Positions 11,201 through 20,169 of a DNA stretch of 64,000 nucleotides are shown piece by piece; within the stretch, counting starts at the first letter, position 1, and every line of letters begins with the position of its first letter. Source of the DNA: Ceratopteris richardii (lineage: Eukaryota; Streptophyta; Polypodiopsida; Polypodiales; Pteridaceae); NCBI GenBank assembly GCA_020310875.1, contig CM035420.1, forward strand, positions 187,961,880-188,025,879. Reading direction: 5' to 3'. Made by a program: the position numbers and the translations under genes. The notes under the pieces are model-generated. The model did not search any database, was not told the DNA's origin, and was given only the letters and a program-made list of their open reading frames with translations.

Positions 11201-11725
11201 GTAGGTTAACACTGGCACTAATGGCTTAGCCCACTGCGGTACCACTTCCAAGTTAAACAAGTAAGCATCAGGTAAGTCATCTGACACTCCTTGTGGGGCT
11301 TCTCCTGATGTAAGCGTTGAGAGATGATCTGCTCTTAGGTGAGTTCTGCCCTTTCTCACTACTACCTCAAAGTCATACTCCATTAGTAAGAGAAACCATC
11401 TTACTAATCTGCCTGTATTACATGGCTTGTTTACTAGGTACAGTAGAGCTTGGTGATCAGTAAAAAATTTGAACTTATTTGCAAGCAAATAATGTCTAAA
11501 TTTCTTGACTGCATATACCATGCCTAAGCCTTCTCTCTCAGTAGTGGTGTAATTTCGTTCAGCTTCATTCAATTGTCTACTGGCATAGGCAATTGGGAGA
11601 TCCATATTACCTTCACCAGTAGGTTGTGCGAGTACACATCCAATAGCGTAATTGGATGCATCCACATGAACATGGAATGGCCTGTTCCAATCTGGTGCGG
11701 TCAAGATTGGTGCTGAACATAATCT
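8258..11725 (-). CDS. Pol C-terminal part: RNase H, two zinc-binding modules, integrase, second retropepsin-like domain, WVPK tail
   Basis: Open from just after the TGA at 11,726 to a stop at 8,258. RNase H begins with HVDASNYAIGCVLAQ near 11,680. Zinc module 1 (about 10,915-11,060) has HVGALEQH and CKEC, giving HX6H-X27-CX2C. Module 2 (about 10,540-10,680) has HQGVARGH and CEIC, giving HX6H-X30-CX2C. The integrase core has the D of GIDFVGP, the D of VSDRGTHF and the E of GQAESTNK. A GDLVLVY...KRGYGPMI module follows. At 9,050-9,415 comes a retropepsin-like stretch with ALIDSGEATSAV, GLGGVETP and LVLGQDWIYDH. The tail repeats WVPK-type motifs. No chromodomain is visible. Confidence 0.9.
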   Translation of the reverse strand, partial: RLCSAPILTAPDWNRPFHVHVDASNYAIGCVLAQPTGEGNMDLPIAYASRQLNEAERNYTTTEREGLGMVYAVKKFRHYLLANKFKFFTDHQALLYLVNKPCNTGRLVRWFLLLMEYDFEVVVRKGRTHLRADHLSTLTSGEAPQGVSDDLPDAYLFNLEVVPQWAKPLVPVLTYGPNHSVMATQDREVVKAQKYHIMAGSMYKHTDQGILACCVEEDEHAKWLQLAHVGALEQHYSKQRTLQTLRRFGVYWTTMEAEVHRMCKECPICRTKPPVEHATLYRVSLVPDWSEPLVAFLRTKTFPQDMTLTRQRSLEQEALDYSLIGDNLYKRGKDGYLRLCVHENEYLKILETAHQGVARGHFGPDRVIKAILFAGFWWPTLHMDAHTYVKRCEICQRTQYPIRRDEMPLKPMMGGRAFSKWGIDFVGPINPPAKGSHAEYIIVATDYLTKWVEVKATTKNDAQTTAKFLFENVFTRYGLPIELVSDRGTHFLNEVIENLLQEFLVVHKKSAPYHPQANGQAESTNKILCNVLTKLVNNKRSDWDKQLHHVVWAYRVAYKTVLQATPFQMVFGQNAVLPLDFLIPTLKVAQEHEWTGHELSSRLFDLERLGETRLRAAAGIYAAKKRQKAYFDAHVKDKGLKAGDLVLVYTLKQHARKLEKRGYGPMIINRISTSGAIQLATLEGDVLPNYISGCRVKLYQEPLTEEMLSRLNTAKQRKEEEKGIREEAQAEALERIRRMKLRRQGRDQPMIDTQESPGYHMAMCEASGERTHKIVDRRPFVTLEIGQRDSTTSVRALIDSGEATSAVRLSYCQPLQLEVKPLEAYLIGLGGVETPFMGEVDLPLYIQEVLMPAKVLVCEDEDLTEPLVLGQDWIYDHAVNLNLRSGLLQAWVGQIRLTIELENQALKPIEQAPTPGPSRNPHEDNKVVLVQTSMVQRIVNLTEGTGANKEFLTDPKKILNGQTEHHSTRRRPLIKRQERQPVQHGAPHGAKQIWIRKDGKPTTLIADSRGDNKQATPSRTQVKEYPRKPPRHTTSIWVPKRSRKASPNARHIWVPKACLRAQIAPTLVTGIIQHSQVRSTNNAGTLPKNHSDPHSVTSRNAWKWVPKRSQIHHNLVHKPLPVFSSKSYESPIKVWRPKPCIKPPDPIFVNPSTLT
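8290..8780 (-). repeat. Repeated WVPK-type motif in the pol tail
   Basis: The basic tail after the second protease-like domain carries IWIRK, IWVPK, IWVPK, KWVPK and VWRPK at intervals of roughly 15-40 residues, in a Lys/Arg/Pro/His-rich context. It looks like a repeated short linear motif. A function such as nucleic-acid or host-factor binding is only inference. Confidence 0.6.
9050..9415 (-). other. Second retropepsin-like domain, downstream of integrase
   Basis: On the minus strand: catalytic-type ALIDSGEATS (Asp codon at 9,329-9,331), flap-like GLGGVETPFMGEVDLPL, and the C-terminal LVLGQDWIYDH, corresponding to the hydrophobic-hydrophobic-G-x-D-W box of retropepsins. The element also has a conventional protease near 13,560-13,870. 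The counterpart at 48,500-48,845 keeps the fold motifs but has lost the DSG. Confidence 0.7.
10540..11060 (-). other. Tandem integrase-type H2C2 zinc-binding modules
   Basis: Two complete His-His-Cys-Cys signatures about 125 residues apart, where Ty3 integrases normally have one. Both contain the usual aromatic turn (GVYWTTM; GFWWPTL). Both recur in the related copy at about 46,840-46,975 and 47,215-47,350. Confidence 0.8.
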
Positions 11726-11740
11726 TCATTTAAGCTCCTA
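11726..11740 (-). other. Two in-frame stops between RT and RNase H
   Basis: TAG at 11,738-11,740 and TGA at 11,726-11,728 lie in the pol frame. The copy at 44,074-44,079 has the same TGA where 46,160 has CGA, which looks like CpG deamination shared by two copies. Translation past this point would need readthrough or would fail. Confidence 0.8.
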
Positions 11741-14700
11741 GAAGGAATTCTCACATTCATCAGTCCACTCAAAGTTAGTCAGAAGTCCGTACATGGGCTT
11801 TGCAATGACAACATACATGTGAATGAACCGGCGGTAGTAACCACAATGCCCCATGAAAGCTTGTACTTCTTTGACATTCCTTGGCCTAGGTAGCTCTGCT
11901 ATGGCTCTCACTTTCTCTTCATCAGTGGATATGCCATTCTTTGACACTATGTGTCCTAGAATCTTGCCTTGCCTGACCATAAAGACACACTTTTCTGGGT
12001 TCAGGCAGACTTGATATTCTCTACATTTGTCAAAGATTTGTCTGAGTTCGGGAATATGGGTTTGCCTTATGTTGGAATGAGCACAAAGATCATCAACATA
12101 GACTTCTAAGTTCTTCCTCAGGAACTCCTTAAATACATGGCACATCAGCCTTTGGAAGGTTGCGGGAGCATTGGTCAGCCCGAATGGCATTACCCTAAAA
12201 GCGAATATACCCCACTATGTGGCAAAAGCCGTTTTATGCTGATCTTCTGGTGCAATGGCTACTTGATTGTAGCCCGAAAACCCATCTAGGAAGCTGTACA
12301 CTTCCTTGCCTACTACCCTTTCTAATAGATGCTCAGTGATAGGAAGCGGATAGCTATCTCTAATAGTGGCTGCATTAACCTTCTTCAAGTTAATGCATAC
12401 TCGTAATTTGCCGTTCTTCTTGGGCACCACTACAATGGGGGATACCCATTCAGTGTGCTCAATTTCATAGATAAATCCGGCTTCCACCAAGCGGTCTATC
12501 TCTTCTTTGATCTTAGCAGCATAGTTATCATTATATGTGTATGGCTTTTGCTTAGAGGGTTTAGCATCTGAGGTCATGGGAATTGTGTGTGAGCATATGT
12601 CTGGGTCAACACCCTTCAAATCCTTGTAGCTCCAAGCGAATACATCTCTGTATTCTCTTAGCAAGGCTATCAATTCGTGCTCTTCGTCTTCCGTCAGGTC
12701 ATGTCCTATGTAAGTACATCTCTCCTCTCCCTCTTCTAGGGCTACCACTATTTTTTTGGTGGTTTCTTTGTTATCATAGGCCGCTCCTGATTGTGCCTCC
12801 CGTTTAGGCATTCTTATCATGACCCTCCTATCGTCTATCTCATATTTTTTAAAGTTTTCAGGGACCTCAAACAAGGATTCTTCTGCCTCCAGAGTGACTT
12901 CCTTCTTCTTTCTTTTCTTTCCTCCGCTTTTAGAAGCTACTTGTGCGGCTAACCTCACCTCATTTGTAAGCTCTCCGTGCCTCTGGGGTTGAAATTCTAC
13001 TTCATAGAAGTATTCTTCATCTGATGCAAAAGGTGGGTCCATGATGATTGACTCTAGATCGGAGTCACTCGCATCCTCAAATGCATCAAGGATAGGTTCG
13101 CATTCTTCTAAAACTGCATCTCCCATGATTGGCTCTATTGAAAAGACTGAAATGTCATAGCCATCCTCATCACAATGAGGTTTCCACTGCTCTTCATTGA
13201 TGGCTACATCCATTGTTGCTAGGATTTCTGCCCAGCCATGGGGTTCAAATTCGTCATCAGGAAAGACTACAGGTGCATAGGCTGGGTCTTGAATTGATCT
13301 ATGGTTTTCTTTTGCACCTACCTCTCTGGCTTTCTCTCTCTTCTCTTCTTCTACTGCTACCTTACACATCCATAAGTGGGTGTCTTCATGCATCCACGAG
13401 GATCCGGATTCTATGGAATGCACAGACTCAGTCTCATCTTTGGCTCTATGGATGGGATTCCATTGAATAGGCGGTACGTCTCTATGAGAGTAATCCTTAA
13501 GATTGACTTTGGTTGTAACACCTAGATGTTGCAAATACAAGGAATTGGTTCCCCAATCCTGGACTACTTGCAATTGCCGCATAAATGGCCTTCCCAAAAT
13601 CATCTCGTAGGCTTGGTTTTTGCTAAAGTCGCATATAGCAAAAGTATGCTCAAACTCAACCCCAAATGTAGTGAGAGTTATTCCTTCTAGCAATCCTAAG
13701 GGCCTTTCAATATGACCATCAGCCATCTGCAATTTCATTCTCGTTGGTCGGAGTGCTGGCTTGCCCCATCGCTTCCCTAGGGAAGTTGTAGCAATTGCAA
13801 CTCCTGCACCTGAGTCCAAAATTGCCTTGGTGGTGTACTCCTGGTAGGTAATGGGAAGATAGGTGTTCCCTTCTTCACCTTCACACATATCTCCTATCTT
13901 ATCCAAGGGTATCTCTGGCACTGTCCTATGTGATCCTACCTGGGAATGAGGTTTCACTATCGCTGGTACTTGTTTGGCGACATGTTTCCATAATTCAGGT
14001 CTAACCTTGAGTAGCTCTTCTAACTTGAGATTGCACTGCACTTTAGTGTTTTTCACTACCTCTGTGTTCCTAGGTAAGACTGAGTCCTCATTTTTTACCA
14101 TGACTGTAGGTGCTCTCATACAGGCGGACTTTGCTTCCCATGGGCCTGTGAACTGGGGTAGTTCTTGTAAAGAATTAGACTCAAAGTCTAATCTTTCTTG
14201 AGATTGGGCACTCTCCTGCTCTCCATAAATGGAAGTAAGGTCTTGTGGGAATTGATCGTGTGTGTCATCCACCAGCTCAATGGGAGGAGGAACTTCACTC
14301 TCTTTAGCCCATTTCTCTTCTTGAATCTCTCGCAAGAATTCTGGTGTGTATTGATTCATAGAAGAAGAGGTGTCTGGCTCCGTAGAGTTAGGCACGTAGG
14401 CCTCAGGCACATAGGCTTTCTGGGTAGGAAGACCTGCTCTTTCACTAGCCTTGTCATGGTGTTGAGGGGCGAGTCCCTTTTGTGATTGTGCCATTAGATT
14501 CTCTATTCTTTCTAGGGGAGGGGGGTTGTCTGGTTCAGTGGAATTGGGCACATAAGCTTTTGGTGGGGGATGGGTCATGTTTTTGCTTGCTTTATCTCTT
14601 TCTTGATTTTTTTCTTCCTTGGCAGATCTTGCAATTATGCCCTCTAACTTCTCTAGAAGTCCATCCAAGTGTAATTGTGTCTTGGCTGAGCCCGAGTAAT

Positions 14701-16888
14701 TGAAAAGGCGACTGGCTTCAAACATAGTTTGAGCCAATGCGACCATTTTCGCGCAAAGCTTGGTTCTTTCTATCTCTAGGTCAGCTCTAGGGTAGCACTT
14801 GTCATGATCCGTTACATTTGGCCCTTCTTGGATTCTGGCCTGATACGCTTTAAGCATCATGTCTATGTCTTCAGGAGTGGGATCGGCTAATACTGATCCT
14901 ACTCGGGGTGGTGGGTGGGTTACGTGGGGTGTATTAGAGGGTGGAGGGATGGAGGGTGATGGGGATGGTAGCGGTGGGAATGTGTGAGAGTGCGGTTGAG
15001 ATGTGATCTCTATGATTTTTGCTTTGGTTTCTCTCAAGCTTTCTTCAAGTTCGCTCATCTTTTTTGCCCATTGCCTTTTCATTCTTTCACGACTATCCTT
15101 CCAGGCTCTAGTCCTCTTTTTGGTTATGCTCTCTGTTTCACTCACCTCGGGGCTCTTTTCCTGACCAACACCTTGGTTTTGTTGTAGTGCCTGGGCTCTT
15201 GTGATCACTTGCACAGGTGCAGTGGAAGTCACACTCCCTGTGGAGTCTACAACTAACCCAACAACATTGATAGGAGTGATTTTAGGCATGTTATTAGGGT
15301 TCTTTGGGCAATCTCGTAGGAGATGCTCTTTCCCGCAGTCTTGACAGAAACTCTGAATGGTTACTGGTTGAGGTTGTGTAGGGGCAGGCAGTGGACAATC
15401 ACGTATAAGGTGATCTCCCTGACATCTGAAGCATGGTCCTCTAGGAAATGGGGGTCGTACCTGCCTAGGTTGAGATCTAGAGTTGGGGTTTGTGTACATG
15501 ACATTAGCATACTCAGGTTCCCCACTACTTTCACTTGGGTCCTCATAATAGTATGACTCGTTATGCTCGGGTGACTGCATGTAGTAAGCCTGTGGGCTAT
15601 CAATATGTGTGGAGTCAAAACTATGGTCACTTGGATCACTGTCTGATAGCAATGGGGTGAGTGGGACTATGGCTCTATTCGGATTTTCTTCAGCAGATGC
15701 ATATTTCACTGGGATCACATTGGTTGGAGTAGGGGGTTGCTGCACTAGGACTGGTTGAGGTCTCTGCTGCCCTTGATAAGGTGGCTGATAAGTTTGCTGT
15801 GGTCTGTTGTATTGTTGTGGTGGGTATTGATTCTGGTATCTACCCTGTTGTGGATATGGCTGAGGGTAATTTTGCCTAACAGTTTGTTTGTTATATGGGC
15901 AGTTTTGCGCAGTGTGGTTGGTGTACCTGCGCTCTATGGTGCAGTACTGGCTACTAGGATTCGCCTGGGGTTGGGCCATAATGGGACATACATTTGCCAT
16001 ATGGTCACCGCCACAAGTATAACACCGCTTAACTGGGGCAAATCTCGGAATTTGTTTGCTAGAGACACCTAGTTTTTGAGCTACCTTCTCTGCAAGTTCC
16101 TCAATGGATGTAGATTGACCAGATGTGAGGCTACTAGAGCTATCAGAATCCTTATAGATTTTTAATAGTTCTAATTCCTCACCTAGATTGTCCTCAATGT
16201 CTATGCACATGCGCACACACTCTTCTATCGTTCTGGGGTCCTTCAGATACATATATGACCTGAGCTTGGTGCTCAACAATCCATCTAAGAACAAGGCCAC
16301 TTGTTTGGCTGGTGTGGGTAACTCCGGCATCGGGCATCTCTCTAGGTACTGCCTAAATCTTCTTCCAGCTAGTCTGACCGTCTCTTGAGGTGTTTGTTTG
16401 AAGCTATGAATTAGTGAGGAAGTGTTGTGCCTGATTCCACTCTTAGAAAACTCAATGATAAATGCCTCTAAGAGCTGGTCTATGTTTCTGAAATGCCTCT
16501 CGTTTAGTGGTTGAAACCACGTAAGGGCAGTGTTCCTAAGGGTTAGACCAAAAGCATTATATTGTGTGAATAGGTCCTCTACCTGTTCAGCTTTCAATAC
16601 TTGCCGAAATTCTGCCACATGGTCATAAGGGTCTCCCGTGCCATCGAAATAATTCTTCATGGACTTCACCAGTTGAGTTGGTCGCAGGGTCCTAGCGTGT
16701 TCTCTCGGCCTTGGCAAAGGAAAATCGTCAGCATTCCTTTGATTCCATGGGGTTCTATGTCTCTCAGGTTCCACTCTATTCCTTTCCGTTCCCATTCTTT
16801 CTCTTCCCAGGGAGTTGGCAAAACTTACCTCAGGTTTGTCTCTACTTCTATCTCTTTGAGCTCCATGAGCTTGGGAGGTCCCAGCTCC
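11738..16888 (-). CDS. Gag-protease-RT polyprotein segment
   Basis: The frame continues from the ORF1 stop. The first ATG at 16,795 gives a 1,526-residue product ending at the TAG 12,215-12,217; the same frame resumes to 11,738. Gag has a Retrotrans_gag core (PYDHVAEFRQVLKAE...ALTWFQPL) and three zinc knuckles near 16,005, 15,430 and 15,325, all CX2CX3HX4C. A long Pro/Ser/Glu-rich linker follows. The protease has AILDSGAGVAIATT (Asp at 13,814-13,816) and ILGRPFM. RT has SPIVVVPKKNGKLRVCINLKK, the [13 protein letters not shown] box and YVDD at 12,089-12,100. The TAG falls inside RT, so this copy cannot make full RT without suppression. Confidence 0.9.
12215..12217 (-). other. In-frame TAG inside the RT domain
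   Basis: The stop falls between AFAT and WGIFAF, ahead of the PFGL box. The copy at 45,671-45,673 also has a stop at this codon (TAA, then TAG for the Trp). Deamination of a CAG/CAA glutamine codon in both would explain it. Confidence 0.8.
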
Positions 16889-17695
16889 TTAGTGACCAAA
16901 GGACACATTAGACCTTGGTTGGGGAAAAACAAATTCACCCTTCCATGTGTAGGCATGTCTGCCATGCTCAGGGACCATGAAGATTCTCTTTGATGCATTG
17001 TCTAGGTAGGTTACTTGGCCTGGGTTATCAGGGTCTTTAAACTCATAGATTGTGAGGGCACTCACTTCCTGAGGTTGAGCAGATTTATATCTCCAAAAAG
17101 CCTCATCAGTTTCTCGGTTTAAAAGCAGATCTATGCTTTTATTATCCTGTGGAATCCACTCTGGAGTCATGATTCTGGTCAAGACAGATTTACCACGGGG
17201 GGTTCTTGGCTCTTTCTCTAAGTTCCCTTGCTCTATATCACCCATGTCGGTCTCAGCAATCACATTTCCAAACTCATCAGTTCTATCAGGAAGAGTGGTG
17301 ACTACATATATAGTCCCCTCTTTATCTAGGTATGCTCCATTCTCAAGCTTGACTACCGGGTGGTCTAATCCATGGGGTTGATTGGGGTTCTTAATCTGGA
17401 CCACCGATCTTCTCAAGCCATCTTCATAGATGCGAGCACCTAGACGATTAGTCCTGATGTATTCCAGTTGAGTCTTGTATGGTCCTTCTGGCTTTTCTAG
17501 ATAAGCCAACCCTGAACTACCTACTGGTCTCTCCATGTGATAGGACATCTCAGAATCACTTGTTTCTGATCTGGGAGTGTATGGGTAATCACTCAACTGT
17601 TGGGCCCAAGACCTGGCAGTGTGATTGACACTAGCTTCAGAAGATCTGAGGCTTTTTCTGTCTCGGCCTAAGTGTCTGCCTGATCTAAGGTTCAT
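16889..17695 (-). CDS. ORF1: 268-residue protein upstream of gag, unknown function
   Basis: It begins MNLRSGRHLGRDRKSL and ends with TAA at 16,889-16,891; the downstream gag is in the same frame. It is charged, with two short conserved-looking stretches (LEYIRTNRLGARIYEDGLRR and YKSAQPQEVSALTIYEF). I see no zinc finger, membrane segment or catalytic motif. An ORF ahead of gag is known in Ogre-type Tat elements; homology to that ORF cannot be judged here. The single TAA may be a genuine terminator or a late mutation joining what was one polyprotein. Confidence 0.7.
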   Translation of the reverse strand: MNLRSGRHLGRDRKSLRSSEASVNHTARSWAQQLSDYPYTPRSETSDSEMSYHMERPVGSSGLAYLEKPEGPYKTQLEYIRTNRLGARIYEDGLRRSVVQIKNPNQPHGLDHPVVKLENGAYLDKEGTIYVVTTLPDRTDEFGNVIAETDMGDIEQGNLEKEPRTPRGKSVLTRIMTPEWIPQDNKSIDLLLNRETDEAFWRYKSAQPQEVSALTIYEFKDPDNPGQVTYLDNASKRIFMVPEHGRHAYTWKGEFVFPQPRSNVSFGH

Positions 17696-18599
17696 ATGCC
17701 TGATTTATCTACCCCCTTGGACCTAAGCACACTCTCGTTGCAGGTTAATTTGCACCAATCACTTTGTTCTTTTGAGTTGAATATTATGTTTATGGTCTTG
17801 TCTGAAATCGCGTCGTCAGGAGTACTTAAGTGAATTTCCGCACTTGATAAGTGATTGACTCAAGTTTACCTTTTGTCCCTTAGAGTTTTTGCACTTAAGG
17901 CCTACTTAATTCTTGCACTTGGTTGATTAATACTCTTGGACTTGATTCGTGCCTCACATTGCCCTAATTAATTACCACACCTAAGTCGTACTTAGCCTAG
18001 GCTAGGAATTGACAAAGGAGGGTTGAGAGATCTTCCAACCTCAATTAGCTGGTTGACCAGACTGCTACACAAGCCCAGGAAGCCTTCTCCCAAGCTTGGT
18101 ACTCACCCTTGCTATCTTGCTTTGGATTGCCTTGAGTGCACACAATGTTCCTGCAAAAGCTCACCAGTCAGTATAGCTCTATTACCACAAGTATTTGAAA
18201 GACACACATCAATATTTTCAGTCCCCCCTGGAGTAACTCACTGTACCCCCTCAATCTTAGGACCACCTAGTCTCACCTAAAGGCCAACTTGAAAATACAT
18301 GTTCTAAAACTCCACGTATGATTCTACAAAAAACCAATCGAGGTCCACGTAGGATTTTCAACAAGCTTCCCAACGAGACCAAAATCTCATCAATCGGAGT
18401 TCGTATGGTGAAGTTATGACCCTTCACGCACTTAGGGGTCCAAATAGGCTCTCAGGGTTCAGGAAATTCCTCCCTGGTTTCTAGATCTTTTGCCCACTCC
18501 TAAGGCTCTCATATCCTCCCAATGTGTCCAAGATTAAGCCCAAGGATACCTTAATTCAGTCAATTAAATTACTCTAAATTTTCATGCGTTAAGCCCATG

Positions 18600-19050
18600 T
18601 ATCGCGATAGGTTGGGTCGAAGTGTCACGATAGCTCCCAAGTGTCGCGATAGCTCGTGAGTGTCGCGATAGCTCGTGAGGTGTCGCGATACTCCCAAGTG
18701 TCACGATAGGTCGTGAAGTGTCGCGATAGGTCGTGAGGTGTCGCGATAGGTCGTGAAGTGTCGCGATACTCCCAGGTGTCGCGATAGCTCGTAAGGTGTC
18801 GCGATAGGTCGTGAGGTGTCGCGATAGGTCGTGAAGTGTCGCGATAGGTCGTGAGGTGTCGCGATAGGTCGTGAGGTGTCGCGATAGGTCGTGAGGTATC
18901 GCGATAGGTCGTGAGGTGTCGCGATAGGTCGTGAGGTGTCGCAATAGGTCGTGAGGTGTCGCGATAGGTCGTGAGGTGTCGCGATAGGTCGTGAGGTGTC
19001 GCGATACTCCCAGGTGTCACGATACCTCGAGGTATCGCGATAGCTCGGGA
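18600..19050 (-). repeat. Minisatellite, unit about 20 bp, TCGCGATA core, about 23 copies
   Basis: The unit on the plus strand is gtgtcgcgataggtcgtgag. From 18,779 to about 19,000 copies follow at an exact 20-bp period; outside this the spacing is 16-21 bp, with variants ending in ctccc or gctcg. A solitary unit lies at 19,151. Because 20 is not a multiple of 3, all three minus-strand frames read the same peptide pattern and stay open, so these frames are not evidence of a gene. The array is CpG-rich in AT-rich surroundings. Confidence 0.95.
19020..19037. repeat. Perfect 18-bp palindrome cgatacctcgaggtatcg
   Basis: It lies at the PBS-proximal end of the minisatellite and is exactly self-complementary. 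It combines two CGATACC motifs tail to tail, the same motif that is repeated near 50,490-51,330. Confidence 0.9.
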
Positions 19051-19492
19051 TATGGTGAATTTTTCTGTTCTGTCTAGTGATCCTTGGAGCTCTAGGCCTG
19101 CGAAGTGTCGTGGTGCACTCAGAAACGCGATTAGTCGAAGTTTTCGGAGTGTCGCGATAGCTCGAGCTCGACGCCTCGGGGACTGTGCAGACAGATTCCG
19201 TACCTGCTGAGCTTGCTTGAGATGATGATGGAGCTGCAACCTGCAAGAAACATGCAAAAACACACAAAACAAGAACACACACGCTCGCTCTCTCTCAAAC
19301 TCGCACACAACAAATGAGGGGAATGACAAGGAAGAGGGAATATGTAGTGGAGAAGGAGGTGGAGGTGGAGATGGAGAAGGAGGTGAAGATGGAGATGGAG
19401 ATGGAGGAAAATCAAAAATTTACCGACTACTTACCATTCCAACGCGTCCTCTCTATGTCTTACCATCACACGCTCGTCCTCAAAGCTCGAAT

Positions 19493-19509
19493 CCCCGGCA
19501 ACGGCGCCA
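19493..19509 (-). promoter_or_regulatory. Primer binding site, complementary to tRNA-Asp 3' end
   Basis: On the minus strand the site reads TGGCGCCGTTGCCGGGG, 8 bases inside the 5' LTR. It is the PBS known from Athila/Tat-type plant Ty3 elements (tRNA-Asp). It supports minus-strand orientation and the lineage call. Confidence 0.93.
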
Positions 19510-19517
19510 AAATTTGG

Positions 19518-20090
19518 TGTAGCTCAGTGATGAGTAGCACCTCCTTTAATGTCAATCCGGGAAGACATGAGGATGGTATGAAGACCTCGAGCAAGTGAAG
19601 GCACAAATGTGTGAGTGAGAAGCACACTAACATGCACACACACACGCGCACACACGGCAAGAACAAAGAGAGTAAGACAATGGAATCACTTCTATTGCAA
19701 CAAAGTTCTCATACAAGCTCAAAACTACAAGAAGCTACCCCCAAAAATGAGCTCTCTAGCTCTATTTATAGTTTTTGACTAGCTTTGGCCCTGTCCAGAC
19801 CTAGTGTCCGGCTTAGTTAAAAATTAGGTTCTAGGGCTTATTTGAGGGCTCAAACGAGGACTAAAAAATACGAAAATCGGTAGGCAACTACTTCTAAGGC
19901 TCCTCAAGCTCAAGGACTCCTCGGCTTGTACAAAATGGAGCTACGAAAAGGTGAAAATGGTATTTACAGGGGTTTTTAGTGATGAGAATCACTTTTAAAT
20001 GGTGTAAGGGTTTTGAAAAAAATAAAGGGTTGCCTTAGTGCTAGATCTGCTTGTATGCTCGTACTTGCCTCTTCTCGTATACTGCCAACA
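19518..20090 (-). repeat. 5' LTR of the 16.9-kb element
   Basis: 573 bp, TGTTGGCAG...TACA on the minus strand. A TATAAATA box lies at 19,763-19,770 (minus). It is nearly identical to the 3' LTR, so insertion was recent compared with the outer element. Confidence 0.95.
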
Positions 20091-20095
20091 ATATC
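20091..20095. repeat. Target-site duplication ATATC, right
   Basis: Exact partner of 3,198-3,202. Confidence 0.93.
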
Positions 20096-20169
20096 CATGA
20101 TGAAACTGCAAAGGGTTTGTAGTATATCTAGGTGCAGAATCAAGGCCATGATTCTCATGATGGGTAGTA

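Larger units (their letters stand above)
17696..19492 (-). other. 5' leader of the 16.9-kb element
   Basis: About 1.8 kb between the primer site and ORF1. The part near ORF1 (17,700-18,580) is AT-rich without a long frame. The distal part carries the minisatellite at 18,600-19,050 and a purine/pyrimidine-rich stretch at 19,330-19,420 (GGAGATGGAGAAGG-type). Packaging, translation control or an intron, as in Ogre elements, are possible but not shown. Confidence 0.6.
3203..20090 (-). mobile_element. 16.9-kb Ty3-type LTR retrotransposon with extra ORFs, doubled zinc-binding modules and second protease-like domain
   Basis: It has LTRs 3,203-3,783 and 19,518-20,090, a perfect 5-bp TSD, a tRNA-Asp primer site and a polypurine tract. 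Order on the minus strand: 5' LTR, PBS, 1.8-kb leader with minisatellite, ORF1, gag, protease, RT, RNase H, zinc module 1, zinc module 2, integrase core, second retropepsin-like domain, WVPK-repeat tail, stop, ORF X, ORF Y, PPT, 3' LTR. The tRNA-Asp primer and absence of a chromodomain fit the Athila/Tat side of plant Ty3 elements. The extra modules are not standard there. In-frame stops suggest this copy is not autonomous, though its LTRs differ by only about seven substitutions plus one 8-bp indel. Confidence 0.95.

Noticed and set aside
11726..12217. RNA editing correcting the in-frame stops
   Set aside because: U-to-C editing in ferns and hornworts is an organelle process. These are nuclear-type retroelements, and deamination explains the changes.
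18600..19050. CRISPR array
   Set aside because: Repeats are contiguous with no unique spacers, in a eukaryotic retroelement leader.
18582..19329. Three overlapping long minus-strand ORFs with repeated RHLTTYRDTSRPIATPHD-type peptides
   Set aside because: They are by-products of a 20-bp tandem repeat lacking stops in any frame. No independent coding evidence.
3203..20090. Archaeal-type second RNase H, as known in Tat elements
   Set aside because: The stretch between RNase H and integrase is filled by the extra zinc-binding module. I see no second DEDD-type RNase H pattern.
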